Source: Paracentrotus lividus
Lineage: Eukaryota > Echinodermata > Echinoidea > Camarodonta > Echinidae
Length of the DNA stretch: 64,000 nucleotides
Direction of reading: 5' to 3'
Assembly: GCA_940671915.1 (NCBI GenBank)
Contig: CALNVZ010003432.1
Span: 13,573,005-13,637,004, forward strand
Position numbers and translations under genes: made by a program. This document shows positions 12,801 through 27,800 of this stretch, piece by piece. Within the stretch, counting starts at the first letter, position 1. Every line of letters starts with the position of its first letter. Below the pieces are notes generated by a model. The model saw only the letters and a list, made by a program, of their open reading frames with translations. It did not search any database and was not told the DNA's origin.

Positions 12801-15800
12801 AACATGGGAAAGATAAAGGAGATAAAAATGAGGAGAAGCTGAGTGACGGGGATAAGCCCAGATCTGAATATGTGCTGGGACTAGAAGCTTACAGGCTTAC
12901 GCCAAACAATGTGGAAAGCAAAAGTACTCAACAGGTCAGTATCACCCATTAATACTTTATTTTTGAAATAATTCAAGCATTTATTGACAAACATGATGTC
13001 TTTATAATGCCATAATTTATACTTATGCCTTTAATCTGACTTTGATTGTTATAAATCACTTGTGTTTTTTTAAAGAAAATATGTAAAGGATACTACATTA
13101 ATGTTACATGACTGAAACTATGTAATTGTGCTTACTGTATTTATACCTGCCTTTTAATTGTATTACATGGAGAATAATGCAAAATATATCAAGTACAGTG
13201 CAGAAAATTTTTACCCACCCCTTACACCTCCAAAAAGGGGAGAGTTGTATTAATTATTCAGTCATTTTCCCCTTGAAGATACGTATTGATACACTAATAT
13301 GGTTTTATTGCTATTGTTTGGAATATACTGTGATCATTGATCCATCAAGCCAAAACCAAAGAGACGTACAGATAGTAAAAGAATGCCCGAGTTTCTGGTA
13401 ATCATTAGCAATGCCTGAGCATGCTGAACTCATTGAGAAGGAAAATGATTCATCTGAAATCCATGTACCTTCCCCTTGTATGCCCCGCCAGGAAACCAGA
13501 ATCAGATCCGCTTAGAGTTACGCTCAAATTTTAAAGCCCAACCCTAAAAAAAAAAAGAAGAATCACATAGGCTAATCTCCCCATGTCTTGCCAAGACGGG
13601 ATAGCGGTTGAAACGGATTCTTATTGGTGTCCCAGATACGGGTATTCTGCGTAACGGTCGTCAGAGGAGCAATTAGCGCTCAACTGAAAGTACCTTGCTG
13701 GGTGAACAGGAAAAGGGAATAGATCTGTCACGCAATCACGTAGGCTAAGAGCAAGTGATAGAGAGAGAGATTTCTATGTTATGATCAAGTGTCATGTAAT
13801 TTGTCTAGGGTTCATGACTTTCTATTGCTTGAATTTTATAATTATGTATGTTTGAAATAGATAATTATTCATGTTAAAAGTTAGTATTTCTTTAGACATC
13901 TTGAAAGAGAGACTCTTCAACTGTTCCGCCGTTATTCTTATTTTTCTGAAAGTGTTATATTTTTAAGCCACCTTTGTCACTGGTATACATACAGTATGCC
14001 ACTGAATAAATTGCATTGAGATGATACTTGCAATCCGAGTATTGTTTGAAATGTATGGCTATAGTAGAAAATGTCAGGGTTTTAGTTTAAGTATATAATT
14101 CACACATATGTATATGTATCCCATCAATTTCATTAAAGGCAAGCATACATGTTAACCTGTCTATCACACTGGTTTGAATAATACCCATATATTTCTTCTG
14201 TTATTGTAATGATGACTACCCCCGCCCCCTCCTGCACCATCTGTGTACCCAGCAAGCTTAAACAACTTAATAAGGGAAGCAATATCTACTTTTATTTGCC
14301 TACGTGTACATTTATGACGCACTGAATTGAACCAGATTGTAAATCTGAAGCTAATGTTAGTAGTTGTGACGTACTTAGATTTGTAAATGATATATTATGC
14401 GACTTTTGAGCTTGAGTGTTATCTATATTGAAATGTCTAGATTTTTTATAACTCACTTCATTGACACTTGTTTGTACAACAATGGCATGATATATAAAGA
14501 ATATAATTCATTTTGTAGACACATTTTAATTGAAAGTTTATTATAACCCCGGTTTGTAATGCCTCTTATTCTAGCCAAGGAAAGGTGAAACTTTAATTCC
14601 TATTTCTTTTGATATCGTTTTTAGATATAATCTGAGTAAACAGGCCCGAAATTAGGAAACAAATAACTCTTTCTGATATAAAGCCTCATTGTCATGACAG
14701 AGTAGCACAATTGACTTGCTGCTTTTTTATCTCAACTTTTACATAGTTTTCCTCTAGGTTTCACATGAAATACAATCCCTCAGCCAGTTTGTACATTACC
14801 TGGAAATGGAAATCAGGGGGGTGATTCACTAACAGCTAAAATCAGTCCCAATTGGGATAAAATCAATTTGAGGATCAATACCCATGTTATAGTTCCATAG
14901 GTCCATAGTTAGGATTGATTTTAAATGTTAGTGAATAACCCCCCCCCCCCCAGATAACTTGAATACTTATTCAAATACCATTCATTTTAGTTACGAGTAT
15001 GACTACGACTAACTTACAGGCAGACAGGAAAAATTCTAGACTTTGGCAACTGAAAATAATCAGCTTTAGTAACCTGACAAACAAATATGTAGTTTAGAAC
15101 AATGAACTGGCTTTTCATCCTGATATTGACGTTGTTTTTCCTCCAACTTTCATGTGAAATCCAATCGTAAACTGGTCGTATACTTAAAGGGAAAGTTTAC
15201 TGTGGAATTTAATTTGTTGAAAAAATGTAGAAAAATAACAAAAATATGAGTGAAGGTTTGAAAAAAAATATCTATGAAAGAATGACAGTTATGAATGTAG
15301 TTTGATTTTGTGACATCACTCGCAATCTGCTCTCTTATTTGTTGTGTATGTAAATTCCATTATTTCATAGTTATTGATAAAGGATTAGAGCTATTTTTTA
15401 TAGAGGAATGTACAGTACATATGAATATAAGTTTGCAGACTATATATTGAGAGTATAAGTGATGTAATGTAAAATTTCATGAATAGTCTTCTTTTATTTC
15501 CCAGAAGAATGTTCATCACTTCATCTCAAATTTATGTTCATATCTTCATGGCACTGTGAATAGATCTAATCCTTTATCAAGAACCATGAAGAAGAAAAAA
15601 AAAGAAAAAGTGTAGCATTTACATTCATAACACACTGTGAGATCACAGAATCAAAATTTTAAACATTCTTTTACAACTACTGTATTTCCTGGTTGAGTTC
15701 TTTCAAATATTCACTCATTTTAATTTTTAATTTTTAATTTTTCTGCATTTTTTAAAAAAGCAATTCAATTCCAGAGTGAACTTCCCCTTTAAGAATTCTT

Positions 15801-18800
15801 GTAAATACTGAGTTAGAGCGTGATGATTTGATGGCATGTGACTTAGGGGAAGGAAGGGCTGAGCAATGATCATGATCCTCTGAGATTTACACCATAGTTC
15901 CTTTCCCTACAGCGAGCTCCCCTCTCTCACCCCGACCCTCTTTTCCTACCCCTCTCCACTCTTTTTGTACCCCTCTCCACTCTTTTTGTACCCCTCTCCA
16001 CTCTTTTCCTACCCCTCTCCACTCTTTTCCTACCCCTCTCTACTCTTTTTGTACCCCTCTCCACTCCTTTCCTACCCCCTCCACTCTTTTTGTACCCCTC
16101 TCCACTCTTTTCCTACCCCCTCCACTCTTTTTGTACCCCTCTCCACTCTTTTTGTTCCCTGATCCCCTCTTTTCGTACCCCCTCTCTCCCCTCTTAGGAA
16201 TCTAGAAACTCTTTTCTAGTTTTTCCTTCAGTTTCTTTCAAGTAACTGTCTATTTCTCTACCCTTTTCCCCCTTGTCATTTATTTTGTCTGTCTCTCTCT
16301 CTGTCTGTCTGTCTGTCTATCTGTCTGTCTGTCTATCTCTCTCTCTCTGTCTCTGTCTCTCTCTTTTCCTTTGTAATTCCCATTTTCTAGACTTTTCTTT
16401 CTTCTTGCAACCCTTCTTTCATTTCTCTTCACCAGTCTTACTTCTGAACAAGCTTAATTTTCCTGAGCATTTTATTCATCATGAATTGCATGAGTCTGTC
16501 CTAGCGAAGATTTCCACTTAAATCTGAGGCTATTTTTAGTTTTTAATAACGAAAACATTAAAAATCATGCCATTTAGGATTTCCAGCTAGTCCATAACAT
16601 TAGCTCATTTGTTTACATCCTGTTCATTCTGTTTATATGTGATTAGCCTACCGTTCTCTCGCCCACTGCAGTCCTCTCAGACTGTTATGTGTTGATCCCG
16701 GTTATTTTATTTAGATCATTGCCCTACAGGCAGGGAGGGGGAAGAGTTGTTATGCATTCATTCCTATGTCGTTTACGTGCAAAAACTGTGTCATTGTGAC
16801 ACATATTTTGACAGAGTTTCGAGTGTCAAACCATTTACACAGCAATAAACAGAACGATTGTCTTGATTAAGATCCCTCCTTAGTTTTGTCATGAGACTTT
16901 TATTGATGGTTTCCTACTTAACCTATGACTTTTTTCTCTCTCTCTTGTTCTTCTTTCTTAAACCAATATTACCTATTTATATTAATTGAATATCCCTTGT
17001 CATTAGTAAACTGTTGTCAATAATTTCCTTGTTCTATTAGGTTCTTATGGTAGTATCTCACTTGCCATGAGATGGATTTGTGACTACTTTGAGACGGTTT
17101 TAAAAATTTGTCAAAGAGATGTCGCGGAGAGATACCACCATTACAAATCTGCACTGTTATTCATTGACTATTATTTATGGGTTTGCTTGTTTGCTTGCTC
17201 CTTTTTAGATCACTGAACTTCTCAACCTGATTGCACAAACCCCTAAGAAGAGGAAGCTAACAAGGGCCAACAAAGACAACAACAAAGATGGTGAGTTTAA
17301 AATTTGATGTGAAATGATAGAGAAGATTTGCATTTATTGCTCTTGTGTGCATTTTTCAGTTTTTCTTTGCATTTTTTAGTGTTTGATCCATATTTTGACT
17401 TTGTAAACACACACGGATTTAATCTGTTTTGCTCGGATTAAGAAATGAAATTTACTTTCACAAACATGTATGTACTTCATGTTAATGGTGAATTGGGAAT
17501 GGTACAAATTTTATATTTGCAAAGCACATGTAGTTGTACTTCCTATCAAATGTTGGAAGAAGGTGACTCCTTATTGTCAAGTTCCAAAGTGATAACTTAC
17601 ATGTCAGTCGCAACCAACCATGAATTAACTTGCCTGTAATCTATGATTTATTTAGTCAGGGCTACGTTTGCGATGAATTACAATTTTAAAGAACTGTTCT
17701 AATTGGTTGCTTGTCAGTTTTTGAAAAAAAAAGGGGCATGAAACATAAACTTGATTTGTTATTGCTATTTGTGATTGATTGCAAACTGTTGTTATGGAGA
17801 AGCTGTTTCAACAGGTGTGACTGATGCATTACTGTATAAGTCTGCACTATATTTATTCATTTATAATGTGTTATATTTACCCCCGTAGGTCAGCCAAACC
17901 GACCAGTGAACAAACCAACCGTGACCAAACTCAAGAAGTCTGGAGAGGCTTTCCTCCAAGACGGCTACTGCTCAGAGATCACGCCTAACCTCATGAAGTG
18001 GCAGAGAGTGTCGGATCAAGCCTTCCTCCAAGCAGTCCAAACTCAATAATATTTTCTGTAGATTCTATGCCTTCCGAAGGTAAGATATCTTGAGAAACAG
18101 AACATATAAAGAGTTTGATTCCAAAAGAAGCTAAATAAATTTTTGATGAAAATTGAGTTATTGATATCTGAATTACAATAAAAATGCACCCTTTTCCATG
18201 GACACCTGTACAAACTTGGCAAACAAATGCCTTTTTCTCAGAAGTTACAAAATTGGATTTAGCACCTTTCAGAATCAAAGTCTTCATATATTTGATGACA
18301 TTATGAGTTGCATTGAATATGTAAAACAGAAAGACTAAAATTACCTGACAAATATGAATATATTACTCTTGTGGGACGTTATGCTGTTCGTGAATTCACA
18401 CTGTGTAAATGAAAATACTCATTACAATCACTAAATTGGCAATTTGATTTTACTGCTTTCATTCATCAATTTATTTATTCCTGTCCAACAGGGTGATAGT
18501 GTACATTCATATAAATTTCACGTAAATTCACAGGGTACAGAACTGTATAATGATATAGCAGAAAGTTATGTTATGAATTTTAACTCATGTATAGTACTTT
18601 ATGAATGACAGACGAAGATGTAAGCTTAACAAGAGGAAAAGCTAGTCAAAAACAATGACGCAGCCCCAGGCAATCGTGGCAAAAGAAAATTAGATTAGGA
18701 AAACAAAACCTTTACACACTCATAGGTGATTAACGATGATAACATTCAATTGAGCATGGAATCTCGTGTTGTAAGCATCCAACCTAATCCCCTATTTCCT

Positions 18801-21800
18801 GTCAATGTTCTTCTCCGACCCTCCTCAGACTGAAATACAGCAACAAAGGAAACCTGACGATAGCTGGGTTCTCCGAGCCTGAGCAATTGGACTCAGAGAC
18901 CTGAGCCCTGGTTACCTTACCCTCCAGACACGGAGAGTAACCTGGATCTAGAGACCTGTCTCTACATCCTTCAAGGGTTGGACCGCAGTTCTGCCAGCTT
19001 GTACAGCAGGAACAGCAGGCAAAGACATGGTGCACGACCCCAGGTCAGTTAATTTTCTTTTTTATTTTTTATTGTCTCTTTTTCGATTGAAATTTTTGTG
19101 TAATACTTTTCCAATCATGAACAAAATTAAATTAATTGAATGGTTTCAGGAAAGTAAAAATTGTACAGACAGGAATCTCCTAGAAACAGAAGTTAAACTG
19201 GATCTGTACATGAAATCACGTTTTTGAGCAATTTGGGTCTGACATGCACATTACATGATGTTGCATAATTTTGTAACAGCGTACCCGGGCCTCGAAAATT
19301 TTGATTACTAGTCATTCATAAAGTCATGTTTATTTTACGAATGACTAGGTGAAACACCCCATGGTCAATATGACAATGAATACTTCCAGGATTTAAAACC
19401 ATTTATGTGTAACTTATTCTTAACATTCTTTTGAAGTCTTATCTGCTTAAAATGATAATTACCTGTCAAATTTATACCCAAAAGAGAAATTCATTCTGGC
19501 AAAATGTTCAATAATCTTTTCATTTTACTCTCACAGGCAAGATAGCATGGAAGCGAGCTGTGATCGGTGTTCGGGAAATGTGTGATACCTGCGATACCAC
19601 TCTCTTCAACATCCATTGGACATGCTCTAAATGTGGCTTTGTGGTTTGTCTCGATTGCTACCACTCCAAGAGCAACGAGGAAAAGAGTAAGTGGCTTTTA
19701 AAGTCCTCTTCAATTCCAGTTTGTTTAAGTTCCGTTGTTACCTCACCTATGATGTGAAGAGAATGTTCCTAAGTGCTGTAACCAATTCTGAACAAGCTTC
19801 CAGCAATATGGGGAAAAAAAATTATACAATTTCTGCTGTATTCGTTTTTGTTTTGAAAATCCAAAATATATTGTTTGATGAATTTGATTTAATTTTCTTT
19901 ATATATTTTTATTATTATTTTATTTTTAAACATTTACTTGAAACATTTACTTGATGCATTTAATTGTACATATCCATTTGCAGTCACTTTTCATCATGAC
20001 ATGCTAAGTTGAGTTCAGTCAACTAATTGTCATTCTAATTGTTTTAGCATGTACAGACAGCATTGTTGATTAAATGCCGTAATAATCAGCATTTTGATTG
20101 TGGGCATCAACGGAAAGTCAAGAAAAGGCACGACAGTCCACTCTTGGATTACATTGAATTTGTTTTTCTATACTATGCTATTCTCCCGTTTGAAATTTCA
20201 AAGAGTGAATGGACAATCCCATGTGCTCTTAGGGAAGTGAACTGATTTTAAGATTGACAGTAAATTAGAATGTATTTTCTCTTGTTTTCTTGCCCAGATG
20301 ATGAGAATAATCCAGAGAACGGCTCAAATGGTTGAAATGCATCAAAGATCAAGCACATCAACCTGACAGCCTCATGCTAACGCAAATGATACCTGGAAAT
20401 GGTGAGTTGCTTTATGCAATGTCTTTACACCTATTTTTTTATTTGAAAAAGAGATATAAGGGAGATAAGGGGTAGAAAAGTGGGTAGGGAGTCAAATCAT
20501 AAACTTGTGTGCTTGAAAATAGAAGGGATGTACTTAACTCTGTGATAGCAAGCATACAGTTAAAGTGAAACAAGTGTTCTGGTCATTACATTGAAATGTG
20601 GAAGACACTGTCTAAAAGTGGTTTGGGAAGGTTGATAACAGTTCAACTAAGAATTATTTTGTGCTGTGAGGTTTTGGAATTGCTAAAAACGATTAGAAAT
20701 TAACTCAATTCAACTCTGAGTCACATGCACTTACACAAAAGTGCATGTATGGGGCAATACAAAATGTGCGGGACCCGAACATTCAGCTGTTTGGGTATAT
20801 TTTTGGTCATATTATGACTATTAGGGCAATTAAAGAGCAATCTTTTCTTGTGGAGCTTTTTATCATGACATTCTTCCAAAATAGCATGAAGATAACAGGT
20901 AAGCTCACAATAATTTTCTTCATCTTTCCCACACCTTCCCACTACACTAGATTCCCTTTAACTCTTTACGTGCCGGATGCATGATACGTAGCCTACTGTT
21001 TGGTGCCATACTCATGTTTGCTAGCCTACTATTGACTGCTTAATCCATGCTTTGTCTCCTACCCTCCCCTGCTTCGTGCATGATTGCGCACATTCGGAAT
21101 AACATTGATTGATTACGCCGATTCTTTTGTTCTGCGCAGCGCACACTCACAGGTTAATCTGCTTTATTCTGCTGCGGGCACATCCGGCTTTTAATTGGCC
21201 AATATTCTCTTCACACAGTTTAAATTAAACTTGTTTTGAGTAATTTCATGTGTTTGTCAAAATTTTGATGGACCTAGTGCATAAACAATCGCCCACAATA
21301 AAAAAACAAAATCATGCCTTGGACAATGCAAGATTAGATAATTGCCCTCTCATTTTTAAAAACAGAATTTGGTATGACTTTAGAGACAAATAAGAATGCC
21401 ACATATTTTAAGTACATGACCGTTCTTTTAAAAAAGTTATGAGAAAGTATTGACTGTCATCTTTTAGTACAAGGGGAAAAAAACTTGGCAGTGGGGGTTA
21501 TAGGCCCTGGCATGTACGGATTACCAGTGCAGCAGAGGGGTTTGGGGGGGGGGGGGTGGCACGTCAGGAGTTAACAACCATGCATTGGGCTGTCTTATAC
21601 AGGCCATCTCCATTAAAGGAGATGACTGTCCAAAATGAAGAGCACTGGATAAGTAGATACATTGCTTACAAATATAACAACATTGATTCTTATCCTCATC
21701 AATTGTTGAAGCAAGGCATCAAAGGTCTTTTTTAAAAGAGTGATGTCATGATAATTATGCTCTTTTTTTTATTATCTCTTGACAGCTCTTTGGGATGTTG

Positions 21801-24800
21801 GTGATCTTATGCATCAAGTTTGTACCAAGTGGAGGATTCCATCTGCCTGTCCTTGTCTTGGGGATATCAAACCTGCAGTCAATGGCATGTCACCGGTGAG
21901 TACAAAATTAAATACCTTTAAACAATTTTCATCCATAGTTTTTTTTTATCCATAGTTATTTGTGCATGGTTTTATTTTTCTTAAGTTTGTGACAAGATGA
22001 TAATATTAAATAAAATATTTAAAAAAAAAATTGAATAAAATTAAAAAAAAAAAAATTGTTTGACCGCACTTTTATTCTTGTCTATCATTCTATTCCATAT
22101 ATCTGATATGATGATACAAATATGTGTTTGAGTGTATTTCTATTCTCTAAACCTCCAAGGCTCATATATTATTCTATTTTTATCTTATTATAAGAGTGGT
22201 CAGTTAACATGCATTCATTTCTGCGCCAGTTTTTAATTAATCTAAAATGGAATGTCAGTCATGAGGATAGCCAGTTTGAAATTTGGTTATTGTTGTTTAC
22301 ACCGATATGGTAAATATGCAAAACTTGAAATGTTTTCATTGTATCTTTTTTTATCACAGACAAGTAGCCAGATTTCACCGGAGTGGAAGAGGGACGACCT
22401 TCTATCATCGACTGCCCTCAGTGGTCATATAACCAACTCGCGTCAGGCTCGAATGCCCAAGTTGACATCGCTTCCGCAATCGGCATCACCACTGGACTTC
22501 CTCGCAGACATCGCCACGTCTCAGGATGGCAAGCGCAACCTTGACGGCAGGAAGCTCGATACGATCAACTCAAGATCAGTCGATAAGGCGTGTTCGGTTG
22601 ACGTGGATGCGAAGGGTGAATCTTGCTCGACGCTTAGAGACTTGCTAACCAAGACAGCGGGGAAGCTCGTCAAACCATCGGCTAACGACGGAAACCTACT
22701 TACCCCATTCTTACCAAAGGGTGATGGACTCAATAAGAAGTCATCACGGACAATGACAAGCACATTTGAGGACATCATTGCCACGGTCGTCGAGCAGAAC
22801 ATCTCAGCTCCAGGAAAAGACCGAGGTGGTGCCAAGACACCGCGTCTGTCCACGTCGTCTGTCTGTGACACGACAACAACACCAAGCACCATTAGACTAG
22901 AAAAGAAAGGAAGGAGTTTAGCTAACAGGAACACTTTGGTAGAGTCTAGTGTTATGTATCCTGATGTGCCTCATTCATGGTTGTGCGATGGTCGGCTCCT
23001 AAGACTTCATGATCCATCTCATGTAGGGAACCTTCGGATCTTCCAGGAACAATGGAGGAAAGGAGAGGTAAGCTAAAGCAGAACTTTTAATATTGGGATT
23101 GGTTTCAACAAGTAAGCTTAGATCATGTCCTGTAGGATGATACTTTAAGTCATAATTCATAGTCCATCTTTCCCTTTGTTTATGTAGTTTGTTTTAAACT
23201 ATTCTGCGATGCTTTTGTCTGATATATCAGTCATTATCAAACACAAGGATAGCACAATAGCTTCGCCTAAACTTCAGTTCATACAAACTCAGTCTTCGCT
23301 CCAGAATACAGGCCTATCCGTTTGACTTTAATTATCGATGAAGGAACAAAAAAGAGACTGGTAATAAAAGCATGGAGACTCATCTAACCCAAATCTTTAA
23401 AGGTGCAATATGACACAGTCTTGTAATAAATCTATAATACTTTATCATCCCTCACAGCCCATCTTGGTAAGCAACGTTCACAAGCAGCTTGATGAAGGGT
23501 TATGGCATCCATCTTTCTTCAACAAACACTTTGGCCATCAGGAGAATGATCTAGTTGATTGTAGATCAGGGGATGTCATCACAGGTGCTCCTATGAGAGA
23601 CTTCTGGAATGGATTTGAGGATATCTCGAGTAAGTTTGCCAGGTTTTATTCATCTTTCTGAACAATGTTTTCACTGAATAAAAAATGAAATAAAAAACAC
23701 ATGTTAAAATGTGCAACTCTTTAACTCTATAACCATATTCTTCAAAAAACAAAGAAAAGAAACGAGAAGTCTCATGATTGGTCTGCGATTCAAGCAACCT
23801 ATCAATTACATAAACTGATCAAATGACTATCTTCAACTCAGGGGCCTACTCTAAACCTACCCTATTGTAACCCTAACCCTAGCAAGTAATTGTCGCAGGA
23901 CCAAATGTTGTGTCACCTATTCAAGTCATCTTCTCTTTATAGTCTATCGTGTTAACCCTTCATAATTCAAATTTTTTTGGAGACACAGCTATTTCTTTAG
24001 TCCGAACAGATTCAACTTACGCAGGGTGACTGTAGCTTATAAACCAACCCTGGCTTTTTTTGTTGTTGTTCTGAATAGACCGTTTAGAGACGAAGCAAGG
24101 ACTACCCATCATCCTCAAACTGAAGGACTGGCCACCAGCGCAGGACTTCAGTGAGCTTCTACCTCAACACTTCCAAGATCTGATGAACAATCTCCCGCTA
24201 CCGGACTACACTCGTAGGGATGGAAGATTTAATATATCATCTAGACTTCCAGATTTCTTTGTCAAACCCGACCTGGGACCCAAGATGTATAACGCCTTTG
24301 GTGAGTCACATTGATTGATTTTTACCTGCCTGAAGTTCGTAAAAAAATATGGCCCTTTCTGCCATTCCTACACGCAGTATGGGCCTTTGCTTTGGAAATT
24401 CGACTGCTGCAGAAAAAAGCAATTGAAGTGCTTGTTGCAGAGATGCCAACTGCTCTTTTTTTTAGTGTGAAGTAGTTCTGAAGATTTCATGGAACATACT
24501 ATTTTCTCAACCACTATACTGTACTTTGGATCTCAAAATTCTGTAATTCTGTTTTAAAAAATGGCAACTTTGTTGTTTATATTAAAGAAACCTAAGGGAC
24601 TTGTGTTTTTTTTGTTTTTTTTATGGTGCTGACATTTATAATAAGAATCACGCCAATGATAATGAGGATTGATGATTCCCAAAGGGCACTTGTGCATTTA
24701 TCAAGATTTGAACCCCGGATCTTTTCAGTTAAGAGATCACCGCTCTTCCACTTAGCTTTCATGATGTCAAATGAAAATGATCTTGGTGTATGCAAGATAT

Positions 24801-27800
24801 CACATTGTATGATTTGGAGGGAAATTTTGTGGAGGAGGGGAAGAGTTGACAGTGGTGTGAAGGAATAGTAATTTCCTGTAGACTTGTTTAAAAAAAAGTG
24901 CTAGAGAGAGGTGTCAAATGTAGCATGTCATTACAGATCAGGAAATGGTCACTGTAGATCTGCTGTTGTGAAATGTACAGAAATTAACAAGGACATGTGA
25001 TTTGTTTCATAACATACATTTTCCTGTTCTGTAACATTTTATGACCAAGTATTTTGTATGTAGGCTATTGTCTATAGAGGATGTTATCTCGTAGACAATT
25101 CCACTTTATTTGACTATTTAATTTCACTGGATTGATTTTGATTTTAGACATTTTTACCTGATTCATGATTTTTAGATCTAACTTATCAAGTGGTATATTT
25201 TTACCACATAATTCTGTCATTCTATCTCATAATGATTTTAATTTTTGTTTATATTTTAGATCAACCAAAACTATATCCCAGCTTTAACACTCTTTAAAAC
25301 ATGTGTGTTAGTTGTAACTCTCACCAGGCAATGTTACAACAGGTAGAAAATGTAATCCATATGTTTCTTCTTGTCATAGGTCTTGCCCGCTATTCATCCT
25401 GTGGTACAACCAATCTTCACCTGGACATCTCTGATGCAGTCAATGTCATGGTGTATGTGGGTAAACCCCATAGTGTGGATGGACAAGAAACATGTGATTC
25501 ATATGAAAGAGGTGAGTAAGAATAATCTCTCCTACTTTTACACAATCCGGAAGCTTGCCAATTGTGATGTTAGCTTTCGCCAGCTCGATGTGCTTTCCAT
25601 TTCAGACTACCGTATACACTGAATATTTTGCCATGGTTTTCTTTTCGCATATTTTGCCGTGGTTTTCTTTTCGCAAATTTTGGCAACTTACTGAATGTGA
25701 AAATTTTCACTTTCTGATACTTCTGTACAAATTGAACGCAAATACAAAATACAGTAAACTAAATTGATTTTTGGTCATGTGGTAATTTTTTTTATAATCA
25801 GAGAATGGGACCAACTGCTGGTAGACCAAGTGGATATAAACCGTTCATGGATGTCCCTTATTACTGATTTGATTTGATTGTTTGATATTTCAGAAGCGGT
25901 TGAGGCTGTAGATCATATGTGTATGGATGAGCAGACAAAGCAGAGAGTAAGAGAGAAAGATGAAAGACCAGGAGCCATCTGGCATCTCTTCAGGGCCGCT
26001 GATACCAACAAGATCAGACAGTTCCTTATCAAGGTCAGTATTCATTCAAACCAATATTTTATTCACTCTTTGATCCACTCTGCACAATGATAATGATAAA
26101 AGGGTATTTACAGTTTCTATTGGGTGGGACTGAAGAAAAAGCTTCTGCCCAGACAATAATCAGCATATGAGAGTCAACAAAATAGAATATGAAGAGTTTA
26201 AGGCTCAAATAAACCTTAAACTTATGCGAGTTCAACTTGACAGAGAAAATATCGAGCTAAAACTTCTACTCTGAGGTGTAAAAAGGAGAAATAAAAGCAT
26301 GATGTTGTGAAAAAGATTTGTGTCAGCCATGTTATAAAACCTGTTTAAACCTGTCATTTGACATTTATTTTTTCAAATACGTGGTTATAATGTAGGACAG
26401 GAATATATGGAAAACCTTTCAATGTGAACCTCCTGCGTGAACTTTGGCTGAAGAGTTCAACTGAGTGCTGTATCAATGTCTTGAGCATTTCTAAGAAAGA
26501 CAAATATCCAGCTTCAATTTGAAATTTCCTAAGCATGTGGTAGTTCTCAAACATCAACATAATTTCCTATGTTTTTAGTGCAGAGTAATATTAATAGTAT
26601 AGAAGACATATATGGCACCAGACCCACTTAATACCAAATGCTCTCGGCACACATGTGCCATAGAGAAAAAATTGCAAAACAGAAGTTCAGCTAACTCTGC
26701 CTAAGTCGAATCATCACTTGGGACGATAGAAATATGTTCAAGTGAGTGGTGAATAACACATGTCTGGACTAAAAATATGATCTGGACTAAAAGATTGCTT
26801 CGACTTTGGTGATTATTCGCCATACAGAAGGTCGACTTTTGCAGAATTGACTGTAGTTTTGACAAGTTATTTTAGCCATTCTGTAGATTAAACTAATTTG
26901 AGGATACCCACACTAAACTTATAACCTTTGTATTTTATCTTGACAGCTATCACAGGAGAGAGGCGAGGACGTACCTACCGACCATGACCCCATACATGAT
27001 CAGAGCTGGTACCTTGATAATGAGCTCTTAGATCGTCTCTATAAGGAGTATGGTGTACAGGGATGGGCTATCGCTCAATGCTGGGGTGATGCCATCTTTA
27101 TACCGGCCGGAGCGCCACATCAGGTAAGGAATAAGCATCTCAGCTGGTATTTGGTCAAACTCGATACAGTTCACTACATTTACAACAAGCTCAGGAGGTG
27201 TTTTACCAAGTCGTACTTAAAGTTATGCATGACATTGCGAACAGGTGGAACATGTTATTAGGTGCTAATCATATCTTGTGTTAACCTATTCGCGCCATTC
27301 ACCCACGTTTTGTGGTTTGGGTCAATAACTTTTGTTTCAGAGCTCTAAAAAATACACCAGGACCCTGTTGCATAAAACTTCTAACCAGAGTTTTTTCCGG
27401 TTAAAATCTGAAAACTCCGGTTAAAGTCCGAAAACTCCGGTTACAATATTTTTTCTGGATTTTTTACTGTTTTTTCCATTGCATAAAAACATACCAGAGT
27501 TTTCAAAAGTATTAATGCAATAAATTTTTAGGGAATTTTAAAATTCAGGTTGAATAACCTAAGAAATAGGTCTACATAAGCCAAGTTTTTCAACCTGAGA
27601 AAACTCGGGTTAGAAAAAAAGTTTTATGCAACACCACCCAGGTATATCAGTAGAAAGAGAAAAAATTCTGCATACATTGTGCCCATTTTTGTTGCATTAC
27701 CATACTGCATTTGATGCCAGGAATTTTATTAACAAGAATAATCTTTAAAATCCCGAAATTGGCAACACATTGGGAATTTGAAGATCACTGTTTTTCATCG

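Noticed and set aside
13470..13760. Possible structured RNA or LTR piece
   Set aside because: Balanced composition and one short repeat pair, but no recognisable RNA fold, box motif or retroelement feature.
15965..16521. Pro/Ser/Leu-rich frames
   Set aside because: Produced by the 21-bp minisatellite and the TCTG microsatellite.
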